From Planctomycetaceae bacterium (GTDB lineage: Bacteria; Planctomycetota; Phycisphaerae; UBA1845; UTPLA1), in contig CP030884.1 in assembly GCA_006969385.1 (NCBI GenBank), positions 3,596,001 through 3,660,000 of the forward strand: 64,000 nucleotides of DNA. The letters are read 5' to 3'. Made by a program: the position numbers and the translations under genes. How positions within the stretch are numbered: the stretch's first letter is position 1; the number at the start of each line of letters is the position of its first letter. A model generated the notes under the pieces. It was given only the letters and a program-made list of their open reading frames with translations, did not search any database and was not told the DNA's origin. This document shows positions 8,453-16,626 of this stretch, piece by piece.

Positions 8453-9357
8453 TGCGGAATGATGATTCTCCAGAGTCAATTGCGGCAAATCTTGATCCGC
8501 TTTGTCCCAAGTGCGATTACAACCTGCGCGACCTGCAAGAGACGCGCTGCCCGGAGTGTGGGGCCGCGTTTACCTGGGAAGCGGCCCGCGCTCAGGCAGA
8601 GGAGCAGCACGCGTTTCATTTTGAATTTCAAGCGCGGCGGCGACCGGTACGAAGTTATTTGAGAACGACGGCGGCGGTTCTGCGGCCAGTGCGCTTTTGG
8701 AGCGCGTTTCCGGTGGGCTTAACGCTTCGACCGGGTCCGCTCATCATTCAACTGCTCGCAACGATTATCCTTGGCGGCGGTGTGTTGTTTCTCGCGCGCC
8801 ATCTGCTGATGTGTATCGAGTTTTCGTACTTGATGAATGTTTGGGTGTTCCCCGCTCCCAGAATTGACGAATCGTTGCCTATTCTGTTTGAGCAATTCAT
8901 GCCGTTACTGATATTTGTGGCGTTTTATTGCGGGTGCCTGCTGCTGGGTAATCGGGGTGGTCGAATTTGGAAATCCGATGCCGCAGGCCTGCTTCGCGTA
9001 CTGGGTTACGCGTTCATGAGCTTGCTGCTCTATGCCGTAATGGCGACAGTGTTTTCCAAGGCGCTGGCCTTTGTTGAAGACTACTTCTTTATTGGTCTGC
9101 AGGCAATTCATCCCGATCATCTGTCCACATACGCAGCATTGATTGCATTTATCGTGAATGTTCGACACGGATTATCGCGGCAGCTTGAGGTTAAGCGCCC
9201 TTGGGCGGTGTCAATCGCGGCGCTCGCTGCAAGCATCTCCGCCATTCACCTGCTGATTTATCTCTCGGCAACCCTCTCCGGTTCCTACGACTGGAATTCC
9301 AATATCGTTATTCGATGGTTTACCCATGTGATGGATCCGTATTGGTTCTTGTATTGA
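8452..9357 (+). CDS. Zinc-ribbon polytopic membrane protein
   Basis: 301 residues. Unlike its relatives in this window, the zinc ribbon is N-terminal: LCPKCDYNLRDLQETRCPECGAAF at about residues 17-40. It is followed by a charged linker and about five membrane segments (for example LIIQLLATIILGGGVLFLAR, LLIFVAFYCGCLLLG, LGYAFMSLLLYAVMATVF), which resembles a Yip1-type layout. The start codon shares one base with the stop of the flavoprotein gene (TGATG), so the pair is probably co-translated. The membrane protein may anchor or regulate the flavoprotein (inference). Function unknown. Confidence 0.75.
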   Translation: MRNDDSPESIAANLDPLCPKCDYNLRDLQETRCPECGAAFTWEAARAQAEEQHAFHFEFQARRRPVRSYLRTTAAVLRPVRFWSAFPVGLTLRPGPLIIQLLATIILGGGVLFLARHLLMCIEFSYLMNVWVFPAPRIDESLPILFEQFMPLLIFVAFYCGCLLLGNRGGRIWKSDAAGLLRVLGYAFMSLLLYAVMATVFSKALAFVEDYFFIGLQAIHPDHLSTYAALIAFIVNVRHGLSRQLEVKRPWAVSIAALAASISAIHLLIYLSATLSGSYDWNSNIVIRWFTHVMDPYWFLY

Positions 9358-9366
9358 GCCTCGGAA

Positions 9367-9768
9367 TTAGCCGGTAAAAACGGTATTGCCATCCACAAAG
9401 CACAATTGGTTCCCAAACAGATCACGAATGTAAAACGACCGTTCGCCCCAAGGCCGAGTGGCGATCGCGCCGGCGGGGGCGTCGTGCACATTGCCGTCAG
9501 CGAACGTCGCACCCGCAGCTTTACATGCTTCGTAGGTGGCTTCCAAATCGTCGACGGTGAAATAGAGATGGTCCGGGTTTGGTTCAAACGTCTCATCATC
9601 ACCATCTGCCTTGGCATCGAAACACGCGAGAATGACGCCGCCGCAATTGAAGTAATGTCGCCCCGGCGACACGCGCTTGCCGGCGCTGCCAAGAATATGT
9701 GTGTAGAAAGCGGTCGCTCGTTCGATGTCGTTTACGGGCAGGATGACGCGGAATAGTTTGGCGGGCAT
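9367..9768 (-). CDS. VOC (glyoxalase/bleomycin-resistance) superfamily protein
   Basis: 133 residues, a typical single VOC unit. It has LFRVILPVNDIERATAFYTHIL at the N-terminus, DHLYFTVDDLEATYEACKAAGA in the middle and RSFYIRDLFGNQLCFVDG at the end. The usual Glu of the C-terminal metal-binding GNxxEL is replaced (GNQLCFV), so metal-dependent lyase chemistry is uncertain. Substrate unknown. It stands alone, convergent with the zinc-ribbon membrane gene, with only 9 bases between the two stops. Confidence 0.85.
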   Translation of the reverse strand: MPAKLFRVILPVNDIERATAFYTHILGSAGKRVSPGRHYFNCGGVILACFDAKADGDDETFEPNPDHLYFTVDDLEATYEACKAAGATFADGNVHDAPAGAIATRPWGERSFYIRDLFGNQLCFVDGNTVFTG

Positions 9769-10093
9769 GATTGAAGGATTTCCTATTTTGGTACTATAAG
9801 ATTGGGCGAGGTTAATTCACAATCCTCCGGTACCGTGGGGCTCTTCGCATCCAAAGCGAGCGTATAAACGTTTTTTAGCCTGACTTAGTACACATGCAAA
9901 AAGCATCATCGGCTGTGGTACGGGCACCTCGCCGGTATTCACCGCCGAGACGGCGGTGCCACGCCGAGTCGCACTGCCGATGGACTCAGGCGGGTAAACG
10001 GTGCCGCGCCTTATGTGGCGGAGATCGTCAATATGACGGATGGAGCGCAGCCCCTCAACCATTTTTTGCCCGTCACTTATCGCTTCGTCAATC
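9769..10093. other. Intergenic region with hairpin repeat
   Basis: No convincing gene. The notable element is a long imperfect palindrome at 9907-9963 (CTGTGGTACGGGCACCTCG...CGAGACGGCGGTGCCA), nearly the same as one at 50045-50100. Short open frames here cross the repeat and show no protein signature. Confidence 0.5.
9907..9963. repeat. Hairpin repeat (GAGACGGCGGTGCCA family), copy 1
   Basis: Palindromic element: TGGTAC.GGGC.CCTCG.CGGT, then attc, then ACCG.CGAG..GGCGGTGCCA. The copy at 50045-50100 shares the arm sequences and the 3' half GAGACGGCGGTGCCA. The arrangement indicates a dispersed REP-like element. Confidence 0.6.
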
Positions 10094-11389
10094 TCAAAAC
10101 GGCAACTCCTCCTGCCCGCTATCCCGCTCCTCACGTTCTTGCCGACGGCGTTTAGGAGGCGGCGTGCGTTTTTGCAGGCTGCCGTGTTGAATCAGCCTGA
10201 GCGCATCGCGCCGCAGGATGTCCGCCTCGCTCGGCTTCGCTAAATCGATATAGTCGCGCTTGTGATAGATCGGTTCGCCGGTGCCCGCCACACTCGCGGC
10301 ATTAAGCGACACGCGCTGCACACCCGCTGCCGCCATTTCCGGTAAGCGCGCCGTTAGCCGATCAATCACACCGGTTAGGGCGTTGTCGATACCGCGCGCG
10401 TTGGTCGCGGCCACAGCGGCGCGGGCGGCGATCAGATCCACGGCCTCGTCGATCAATTCCAACTCGATACCGTGCGCTTCAAACAAACGCTGTTTTCGGT
10501 GCAGGCACGAACCCTCCGCTTTGCGCAAGATTTCCGCCAGTTCGCCTTGCGACAGCGATCGCAACGTTGCGACGGTGGGAAAGCGTCCGATGAATTCGGG
10601 AATCATGCCGAATTTTTCCAAATCAGCGGCACTCAACTGATCCAGCGCGCAAGCGGGGCGCTGCGATGCGGCGTTCGACTCGTGCAGACCGGCACGCGCA
10701 TCGTGAGGGCTTGCCGTTTCGCGTCCACTTGCTTCGGCAGATCGCGCGGCAGCTTCATCACCATTCGCATCAACCCCAAACCCGATGCGCCGCACCTTGC
10801 CAATGCGCTTTTGAATAATTCCATCCAAGCCCACAAACGCGCCGGCGCAAATGAAGAGAAGTTTCGACGGGTCGATATCAAACACCGCATCGCGCGTGCG
10901 CACGGTCAGCGGCGTGCCATCGAGAATCGACAGCAGCGCGGATTGCACGCCTTCGCCGGATACATCGCGACTGTTCCCGGTGCCTTGGCGGCGGATTTTG
11001 TCAATCTCGTCGATAAACACGATGCCGCGATGGGCGAGTTTCATGTCGCCCTTGGTACGCGCCACCAGATTGAGAAAAATCGACTCGACATGATCGCCGA
11101 CGTAACCGGCTTCCACGAGGTTAGCCGCGCTGAAATAGCTGAACGGCGCGCCGACGATTTTGGCCAGCGTTTCGACCAGATACGTCTTGCCGGTGCCGGT
11201 CGGACCGATCAACAGCACGTGCGGTCGCCCGAAGGCATACGCCTCGGTCTCGTAGCGCTCGCGATGGGCCAGGCCCAGGTAGTGCTGATAGACCGCCGTG
11301 GCGAGGGCGCGCTTGGCGGCGTCTTGGCCAATGATGAAGCGGTCGAGGCGTGCGACGATTTGGCTGGGCGACTCGAAAACGGCCTGCAT
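10094..11389 (-). CDS. ClpX-like AAA+ unfoldase lacking the zinc-binding domain
   Basis: 431 residues from ATG 11389 (preceded by a G-rich stretch). Walker A GPTGTGKT, Walker B VFIDEIDK, the pore loop GYVGDHVE, and the ClpX-type arginine region NARGIDNAL are present, along with [25 protein letters not shown] contains the IGF tripeptide that ClpX uses to dock on ClpP, so a protease partner is plausible. The N-terminal Cys4 zinc domain of ClpX is absent, and about 55 poorly conserved residues separate the IGF loop from the next core block. It is therefore probably a ClpX paralogue with different adaptor or substrate choice. No clpP is adjacent. The ATG at 11434 would add 15 unrelated residues. 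Confidence 0.85.
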   Translation of the reverse strand: MQAVFESPSQIVARLDRFIIGQDAAKRALATAVYQHYLGLAHRERYETEAYAFGRPHVLLIGPTGTGKTYLVETLAKIVGAPFSYFSAANLVEAGYVGDHVESIFLNLVARTKGDMKLAHRGIVFIDEIDKIRRQGTGNSRDVSGEGVQSALLSILDGTPLTVRTRDAVFDIDPSKLLFICAGAFVGLDGIIQKRIGKVRRIGFGVDANGDEAAARSAEASGRETASPHDARAGLHESNAASQRPACALDQLSAADLEKFGMIPEFIGRFPTVATLRSLSQGELAEILRKAEGSCLHRKQRLFEAHGIELELIDEAVDLIAARAAVAATNARGIDNALTGVIDRLTARLPEMAAAGVQRVSLNAASVAGTGEPIYHKRDYIDLAKPSEADILRRDALRLIQHGSLQKRTPPPKRRRQEREERDSGQEELPF

Positions 11390-11593
11390 GGCAAAACCCC
11401 CGTTCGGTGCAATATCGGGGAGCCAAAATAGCAAGTCGCCGGCGGCGGGGAAGTGGTGAAATTCTTCACGAACCTGCAGAGGCAGCCTTAAGTTTCGGTC
11501 CCAGCGGAAGAACGGGCTCGAAAAAATTGTGGCGAGAATTTTGGGGGGGGGCGTCGGCGGCTTGTGATGCAGGCGAGTGAAAGTAGGTGTGAT

Positions 11594-13243
11594 TTAGTCG
11601 GGCGTTTTGGCGGATGTGTGACCGTCCAACGGTAGGGGCCTGCCATCCTCGCCAAACGACACCGTCACGGGTGTGAATGAGCCATCGACGAACGAGAGTT
11701 GCCAGCCCGTCTCCGTTTTCTCCACCAGGTAATCGCCGGGAGCGTCGAGCTTATTGCGATTGCTCACCAGTCGATGGTCGACTGCCCAAGTGGTACGCAG
11801 GTGCCCCTGATACGTCGCAATGAAATCGGTGGCGTCAGGCTCTTCGGCTAGTGCTTCGATCGCGCGCCAGTGCTCATTTGCCAACACGCGCGCGAGGAAT
11901 CTGGGTTCTTTGGTAATCTCGACCGGCACAACCTCTAGCCGTAGATAAACCGCCGCAGCCAGGGCTCCACCCAATGCCACCGACAGGGGGACGCGTTTTC
12001 TAAGAAACGTCTGCCATTTCATGCTTCGGCGTTCGGCGCGCACCGCAAACAGCAAACACACGAGCACACCCAGCAGCGCACCGTACGAGCCGCCAATCTG
12101 CCATGCCGCCTTCGGCGCATGCACCGTGGCGATACCCGGTCGGGTCGACACCTGCTCGATTAACAGGTCCTCGCGCATTTGGCTGGGGCTAAACCGACCG
12201 TGCAGGTGGGTGAATACGCAGCCATCCCACATGGCACCGGTTACCGCCGGCAGGGCGACGCGATAATGTCGGCGATGATGCTTGGCCTGAAATACTGGTG
12301 GCGTCTCAATTTGAAAATCGATATCGCGCTCCAGCCCGAGATAGTCGTCTTTTTGTTTCATGATGTCGCAATACCATGCCGTCATGTTCGATGCCGCCGC
12401 TTGTTGGTCGGCCACCACATACAGATCGAGCCGTATTCCGATGTCGTCGGTACCGGTGAGACGCATGGGGTAAATCGGTTGCCGCGTGGGAAATTCGATA
12501 CGCAAAGGATGTTGCGTGACTGTGCCGTCGATATCGCTGCGCAACTTGGCGGCGAGAAAGCACCAGCCGTCGCGTAGATAATCTTTGATGACTGCATCGG
12601 CGCGAGCGTGCGAGCGAAAACCGTTTTCTTCTAACCACGTGTTAATCGCTTTGACAGTGTCCCCAGTTATCACGGTGACGTCATATACGCCGGCGCGTTT
12701 CGATTGCAGCTCGATGGCGGCACTTTTATTGAGCGCGCGGGCTGGCCCTAACGTCGGTATTGCAAGCGCGGCGACAAATAACGCGCCAATGAGTAGGGCG
12801 CAAACGGTTAGGCCTCGTCTCAATCGATGCGGCCTCCCGGTCGATTTTAGCCAAAGTTGCTGCAACGCGATGATTGCGATCGCGGCATATAGGGAGAGCG
12901 ACGGGATTAGGACACCGGAGCGATCTGTTATGAACTTGGGCCGAAACATCTCACCCAACGGCTGCAGGCAGTGTTTCGGCGCCGCTTCGATCGCTGTGGG
13001 ATTGGCAGGCAACGGCAACAACCAGCCGAACGATTCACCCGCGCCGTTGATGTCGGATTGCACGATGAGTGTTTGCTTGGCGTCGCGAAAGGCGATGAAA
13101 GCGCGTTGTGCCGCGATGCCCGGCTCGGCGGCGACGTTTACACGCGCGAAGAATTTTCCGTCGGCGAAGGTGGGATGGGGCGCGATGGTCGTGAATAAGA
13201 GAATTGTTATTGAAAGCAGTAATGCATGGCGAATCGACGTCAT
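11594..13243 (-). CDS. DUF2330 secreted/membrane-anchored protein
   Basis: 549 residues with a signal peptide (RHALLLSITILLFTTIAPHPTFA). The mature N-terminus DGKFFARVNVAAEPGIAAQRAFIAF continues to QTLIVQSDINGAGESFGWLLPLP, the hallmark of DUF2330, where a surface protein is read out through a conserved W-LxPxP. Membrane segments follow near residues 100-120 and 145-165, and again near residues 390-410 and 425-445. The family function is unknown; it is common in planctomycetes and myxobacteria. It is upstream of, and on the same strand as, no obvious partner; the GH16 gene lies 124 bases upstream. Confidence 0.78.
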   Translation of the reverse strand: MTSIRHALLLSITILLFTTIAPHPTFADGKFFARVNVAAEPGIAAQRAFIAFRDAKQTLIVQSDINGAGESFGWLLPLPANPTAIEAAPKHCLQPLGEMFRPKFITDRSGVLIPSLSLYAAIAIIALQQLWLKSTGRPHRLRRGLTVCALLIGALFVAALAIPTLGPARALNKSAAIELQSKRAGVYDVTVITGDTVKAINTWLEENGFRSHARADAVIKDYLRDGWCFLAAKLRSDIDGTVTQHPLRIEFPTRQPIYPMRLTGTDDIGIRLDLYVVADQQAAASNMTAWYCDIMKQKDDYLGLERDIDFQIETPPVFQAKHHRRHYRVALPAVTGAMWDGCVFTHLHGRFSPSQMREDLLIEQVSTRPGIATVHAPKAAWQIGGSYGALLGVLVCLLFAVRAERRSMKWQTFLRKRVPLSVALGGALAAAVYLRLEVVPVEITKEPRFLARVLANEHWRAIEALAEEPDATDFIATYQGHLRTTWAVDHRLVSNRNKLDAPGDYLVEKTETGWQLSFVDGSFTPVTVSFGEDGRPLPLDGHTSAKTPD

Positions 13244-13367
13244 GGGTGACCCTTCGCGTTTTGGCAGTTATATGATGATTCGCCATATCGGGGCAAAAGT
13301 TTCACGCACGCCTCCGCTCCTACATGACGTCAAGCATTTAACGTCTGCCAACACCCATTTCGTTCCA

Positions 13368-14891
13368 TTATTCTTCGGATTTCTTCGCCGCCTCATACAC
13401 CCGTACGTAATCGATTTCCATCCGCTGCGGAAAAATCGAATCGTCGATACCCTTTACGCCGCCCCACATGCCGCCGACGGCGATGTTGAGCTTCAGGTTG
13501 TGCGGATTATCGAAGGGCCAAGCTTCTTCGCCGCTGCCCTCGTTGGCAAACGTCATGTACTTCACGCGGTCGATGTAAAAGTCGATGCGCTCGGGGTGCC
13601 ATTCGATGCCGTACACGTGAAAGGTTTCCCACGGCTTATCGAGTTCCCATGCCGACGACTGATGCGTATTGATCGTGTGGTTGTATTTGAGCGTATGCAC
13701 GCTGCCGTGAATCACGTGTGGGTCGTAGCCCACGTTTTCCATGATGTCGATTTCACCGCAGAGCGGCCAGCGCACCTTGCCGATACGGTCGGCCAACATC
13801 CAAATCGCAGGCCACATGCCGCGACCGGTCGGCAGTTTGGCGCGCACATCGATACGACCGTAGCGGAAGGGCTTGGCGGAATACAAACTGGCCGAGGAGT
13901 AATCGGCAGTCTTGCCGTTGGGCGCCTTCGATTTTTCTTTGATGGCTTCGATGATCAGATGGCCGTCTTTGACGTAAGCGTTTTTCTTGTGGTCGGTGTA
14001 GTGCTGTGCTTCGCGGTTGCGCAGGAGATAACCGGTTTCGTATTTCCATTTTTGGGGATCGGGCTTGCCGTCTCGATCGAACTCGTCGGCCCAGACGAGT
14101 TTCCATGGGGCATCGTCGGGTAAGTGGGAGCCGTCAGTTGGTCGCCAACCGGATAACAATGCGTGAAACGCACGTTGATCGGCGCGCGGGCTTAGCATCA
14201 TCTCATTTAGAACGGCCGTTTGCGTTTTTAAAGTTTCTTCAAACTTCTTAAGGTCAAACGAGGCTTCATCGTCGGTCGTTTTTCCATCTCTGTTGAGATC
14301 GCGTGGATCAAAATGCCTGAATCGAATCCGCTCGATGTTGTAGGCCGTTTTCTCTGACAGGTGAACGACGCGCATTGAAGTTGGTCCGGATGGGAGAATG
14401 ACCTTTGCATAAACATATTGCCAGTTATTCCAGCCGCCCGTATTGGGTACGTCAATTTCCACTGTGTTTTCGGCTTTGATTGATCGCGTGGATACTTTGA
14501 CACGCGAATTGAAAAACTCCAACCGAAACTTTCCACCACTTTGCTCCGAGGCTACGCGTGCTTCGATGCGATAGGTCGCATGGTCGGCCACGTTAAGCGA
14601 ATAACGCACCCATTCGTCGCCAGTCATCCACCCCAGATAAAAATCGCCACCCGAACGCGCGATATCGACACCCGCGCCTTTGCGTACTTCACCGTTGGCG
14701 TTGCGATTGTCGGCCTCGTGATAGGCCACGCCTTCACCACCTTTGTCGAACCAGTGCATCTGTACGGTGCCGGGAATGCTGATGGAGTGCTCGAAGAAGG
14801 GACTGGATGCAGTTTTGTCGTCAGCATGTGTCGTAAGTGCGGCGAGGCAGAGCGAAGTTACAACGGGAACGAGTAGTGATTTCGGATGCAT
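13368..14891 (-). CDS. Secreted GH16 family beta-glucanase with CBM6-like domain
   Basis: 507 residues. ATG 14891 has a good Shine-Dalgarno (GAGGT, 6 bases upstream) and yields a signal peptide (LLVPVVTSLCLAALTTHA). Residues 30-165 resemble a CBM6-type carbohydrate-binding domain (VQMHWFDKGGEGVAYHE; GDEWVRYSLNVADHATYRIEA). A calcium-loop-like DLNRDGKTTDDE follows. The C-terminal 240 residues are a GH16 domain with the catalytic GEIDIMENVG (ExDxxE), WKLVWADEFDRDG at its start and WHPERIDFYID near the end. Likely substrates are beta-1,3- or mixed-linked glucans, or algal galactans; the sequence does not decide. Translation from 15002 would add 37 residues before the signal peptide. Confidence 0.9.
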   Translation of the reverse strand: MHPKSLLVPVVTSLCLAALTTHADDKTASSPFFEHSISIPGTVQMHWFDKGGEGVAYHEADNRNANGEVRKGAGVDIARSGGDFYLGWMTGDEWVRYSLNVADHATYRIEARVASEQSGGKFRLEFFNSRVKVSTRSIKAENTVEIDVPNTGGWNNWQYVYAKVILPSGPTSMRVVHLSEKTAYNIERIRFRHFDPRDLNRDGKTTDDEASFDLKKFEETLKTQTAVLNEMMLSPRADQRAFHALLSGWRPTDGSHLPDDAPWKLVWADEFDRDGKPDPQKWKYETGYLLRNREAQHYTDHKKNAYVKDGHLIIEAIKEKSKAPNGKTADYSSASLYSAKPFRYGRIDVRAKLPTGRGMWPAIWMLADRIGKVRWPLCGEIDIMENVGYDPHVIHGSVHTLKYNHTINTHQSSAWELDKPWETFHVYGIEWHPERIDFYIDRVKYMTFANEGSGEEAWPFDNPHNLKLNIAVGGMWGGVKGIDDSIFPQRMEIDYVRVYEAAKKSEE

Positions 14892-15010
14892 CAAGGTACC
14901 TCGATGTTTAAAAGTCACATTCAGGGGCTCAGCCAGCGAGTTCCGTGACTTCAGCCACTTGTTAATTTGGTCTATCAAATTCACGGAGTATAGCCAAATC
15001 AACGCCTAAG

Positions 15011-15451
15011 TTGTTGGCGCTGAAACAGTTGCAAATCGAAGGCTATAATCCTCGGCGGTGGGAAGTGATTGGATATGCCCGCAGTTTCGAACCCGTTTCG
15101 GTCGATCTACGTATAGGCAAGATGCGGACAATAACGCTCCGTGTCGCTGAGGAACTATCACACGTGGTTGCCTTCTGGACGCTTATCGCGGGGATCGCCT
15201 TCTACGGCCTATTGGCCTCGGTCGAATTTGAGATCGCGCGGCTGCTGCCCAAGCCCAAGCCGCCAGAGCGTCGCTGCACCGTTTGCAATTACGAGCTTAC
15301 GCGAAACATCTCCGGCCGCTGCCCGGAATGTCGCATGGTCTGCGAAATGGACCCCACCTGCCGCGAACTGCGCCCGCAGATCCGTGAAGCCCGCCTGTTA
15401 CACGCACGGCGTAAGCGAAAGATGACGGCGGCGAACAACCTTCCAGAATAA
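15011..15451 (+). CDS. Zinc-ribbon membrane protein, possibly 5'-truncated
   Basis: 146 residues if the TTG at 15011 is used. One membrane segment lies near residues 52-70 (VVAFWTLIAGIAFYGLLA), then a cytoplasmic zinc ribbon CTVCNYELTRNISGRCPECR. The related proteins in this window have an N-terminal membrane helix before the extracytoplasmic part; this one lacks it, so it may be a truncated paralogue. A TATAAT box lies inside the frame at 15044-15049. With that as a -10 box, GTG 15065 or ATG 15122 would be the start. The start is therefore unresolved. Function unknown. Confidence 0.55.
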   Translation: MLALKQLQIEGYNPRRWEVIGYARSFEPVSVDLRIGKMRTITLRVAEELSHVVAFWTLIAGIAFYGLLASVEFEIARLLPKPKPPERRCTVCNYELTRNISGRCPECRMVCEMDPTCRELRPQIREARLLHARRKRKMTAANNLPE

Positions 15452-15462
15452 TTATCCAGCGC

Positions 15463-16626
15463 CTAAGTCTTTAGTGCCCGTCGTGCGATTCGAATGCACA
15501 CGCCCGCCAACACGACATTAATCAGCGTGAAGATGAGAAAGACGATAACGCCACCCGACTGGGCGGCGGTTTCGTGTTGCGGAGTGAGTGCCGCAAAATC
15601 GACGGCCGCGATGCGATGTAGCTCGCGCAGTTTAAGAACCGCGAAGACGTAAGCGGATAAGGCCAACATCGATAGTGCATTCGGGCGTAACTTGGCGGTG
15701 GTAAACGAGCCGCGCATCGATGCGACCGTGCCCAAGCACGCCAACAATAGTGCTATGCCGCCAACCGTGTATTGCGTTGGCACCCAATCTTGCAAAACGC
15801 CGGGCAGCTTTGTCGCATCGACATATGGGATATTCGTAAATGCCAACAGCGCAGCCGAGATGATTAATGCGACCAGTGATATCACATTGAGGCGGCGGTT
15901 TGCTTGGCTTAAGGCGTCATGCGCGCTCCTTTCACGCTTGGCCCATAGCTGCCAGCGCACCAGTTGCGGCATGATAGCGAGTGTCAGCGCGACCCACATC
16001 GCCAAACGGGGCAGCACCTCAAACGAGCGATACACCCAGCGGCTTTCGACGTAAAACGACTCCCAACGGGCGCGATCCAAACTGAGCAGATGGTTCTCCG
16101 TCCACGACCAGGCAACAAATAAGAAACAACCCGCCACGATAGCGAGAATGGCCGCACGCCAGTGCCGTTGCATGCGCTCGAAGCGACCGGTCTTCACGAC
16201 GTAGGCCAGATAAAACGCGGCGATGAGCACCGGCACGATCGCCATCCAGCGATGTGAGAGCAGCAGGTTGGCGGTGTAAAAGCGATGTTGATAGAGGATT
16301 TGGATGAACAACAACGGGGCGACGCCGGCTGTGATCGCGGCGCTGATGGCGAAGGGCATCCAATCGCGTAGCAGGGCATTGATGGGGTCGGCGTTGGTTG
16401 GAGTTGTTAGAGATTCGGCGGCGTGCTCGTGGTCGGGACCCTTACCCTGGCCCTCTCCCTGCGAGGGAGACGGAGCAGACGTGCGCGCCATCGAAAACAG
16501 CAAATAAACGCCACCGCCCAAGACGTACGCCATAAACACAAAGTGCACGAACAGCGTGAGGATATACAGCACCAGATACACCCACGTGGCCATCGGCAGG
16601 CTGGTGATGTCGCTACTGGCAAGCAT
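15463..16626 (-). CDS. Polytopic membrane subunit paired with bd-like oxidase
   Basis: 387 residues with about nine membrane segments (for example VYLVLYILTLFVHFVFMAYVLGG, PFAISAAITAGVAPLLFIQIL, MAIVPVLIAAFYLAYVVKTG). Its start shares one base with the stop of the upstream cytochrome gene (TGATG), so the two are probably subunits of one complex. FVHFVFMAY and the buried SHRW offer possible haem ligands, but I cannot assign them. It is not a recognisable CydB. An Arg/Ser/Gly-rich loop near residues 48-68 (SAPSPSQGEGQGKGP) is encoded by a palindromic repeat inserted in frame (see 16438-16475). Likely the second, haem-poor subunit of the quinol or cytochrome c oxidising complex (inference). Confidence 0.65.
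   Translation of the reverse strand: MLASSDITSLPMATWVYLVLYILTLFVHFVFMAYVLGGGVYLLFSMARTSAPSPSQGEGQGKGPDHEHAAESLTTPTNADPINALLRDWMPFAISAAITAGVAPLLFIQILYQHRFYTANLLLSHRWMAIVPVLIAAFYLAYVVKTGRFERMQRHWRAAILAIVAGCFLFVAWSWTENHLLSLDRARWESFYVESRWVYRSFEVLPRLAMWVALTLAIMPQLVRWQLWAKRERSAHDALSQANRRLNVISLVALIISAALLAFTNIPYVDATKLPGVLQDWVPTQYTVGGIALLLACLGTVASMRGSFTTAKLRPNALSMLALSAYVFAVLKLRELHRIAAVDFAALTPQHETAAQSGGVIVFLIFTLINVVLAGVCIRIARRALKT
16438..16475. repeat. In-frame copy of the CCCTCCC...GGGAGGG hairpin repeat
   Basis: ACCCTTACCCTGGCCCTCTCCCTGCGAGGGAG lies inside the coding sequence above and resembles the intergenic elements at 29201 and 42950. On the minus strand it encodes SPSQGEGQGKG in a loop between membrane segments 1 and 2, where an insertion would be tolerated. 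Confidence 0.6.

Noticed and set aside
9817..10134. Small frame in the gap before the ClpX-like gene
   Set aside because: It crosses the hairpin repeat at 9907 and has no signal, domain or ribosome site.
10472..11431. 319-codon plus-strand open frame opposite the ClpX-like gene
   Set aside because: Shadow of a well-supported AAA+ gene; no protein signature.
11540..11560. Run of eight or more G residues
   Set aside because: Could affect sequencing or slippage, but lies between genes and no frame depends on it.
12585..14123. 512-codon plus-strand open frame opposite DUF2330 and GH16 genes
   Set aside because: It is antisense to two genes with clear signal peptides and domains; its translation has no recognisable motif and arises from G/C-rich codon bias.
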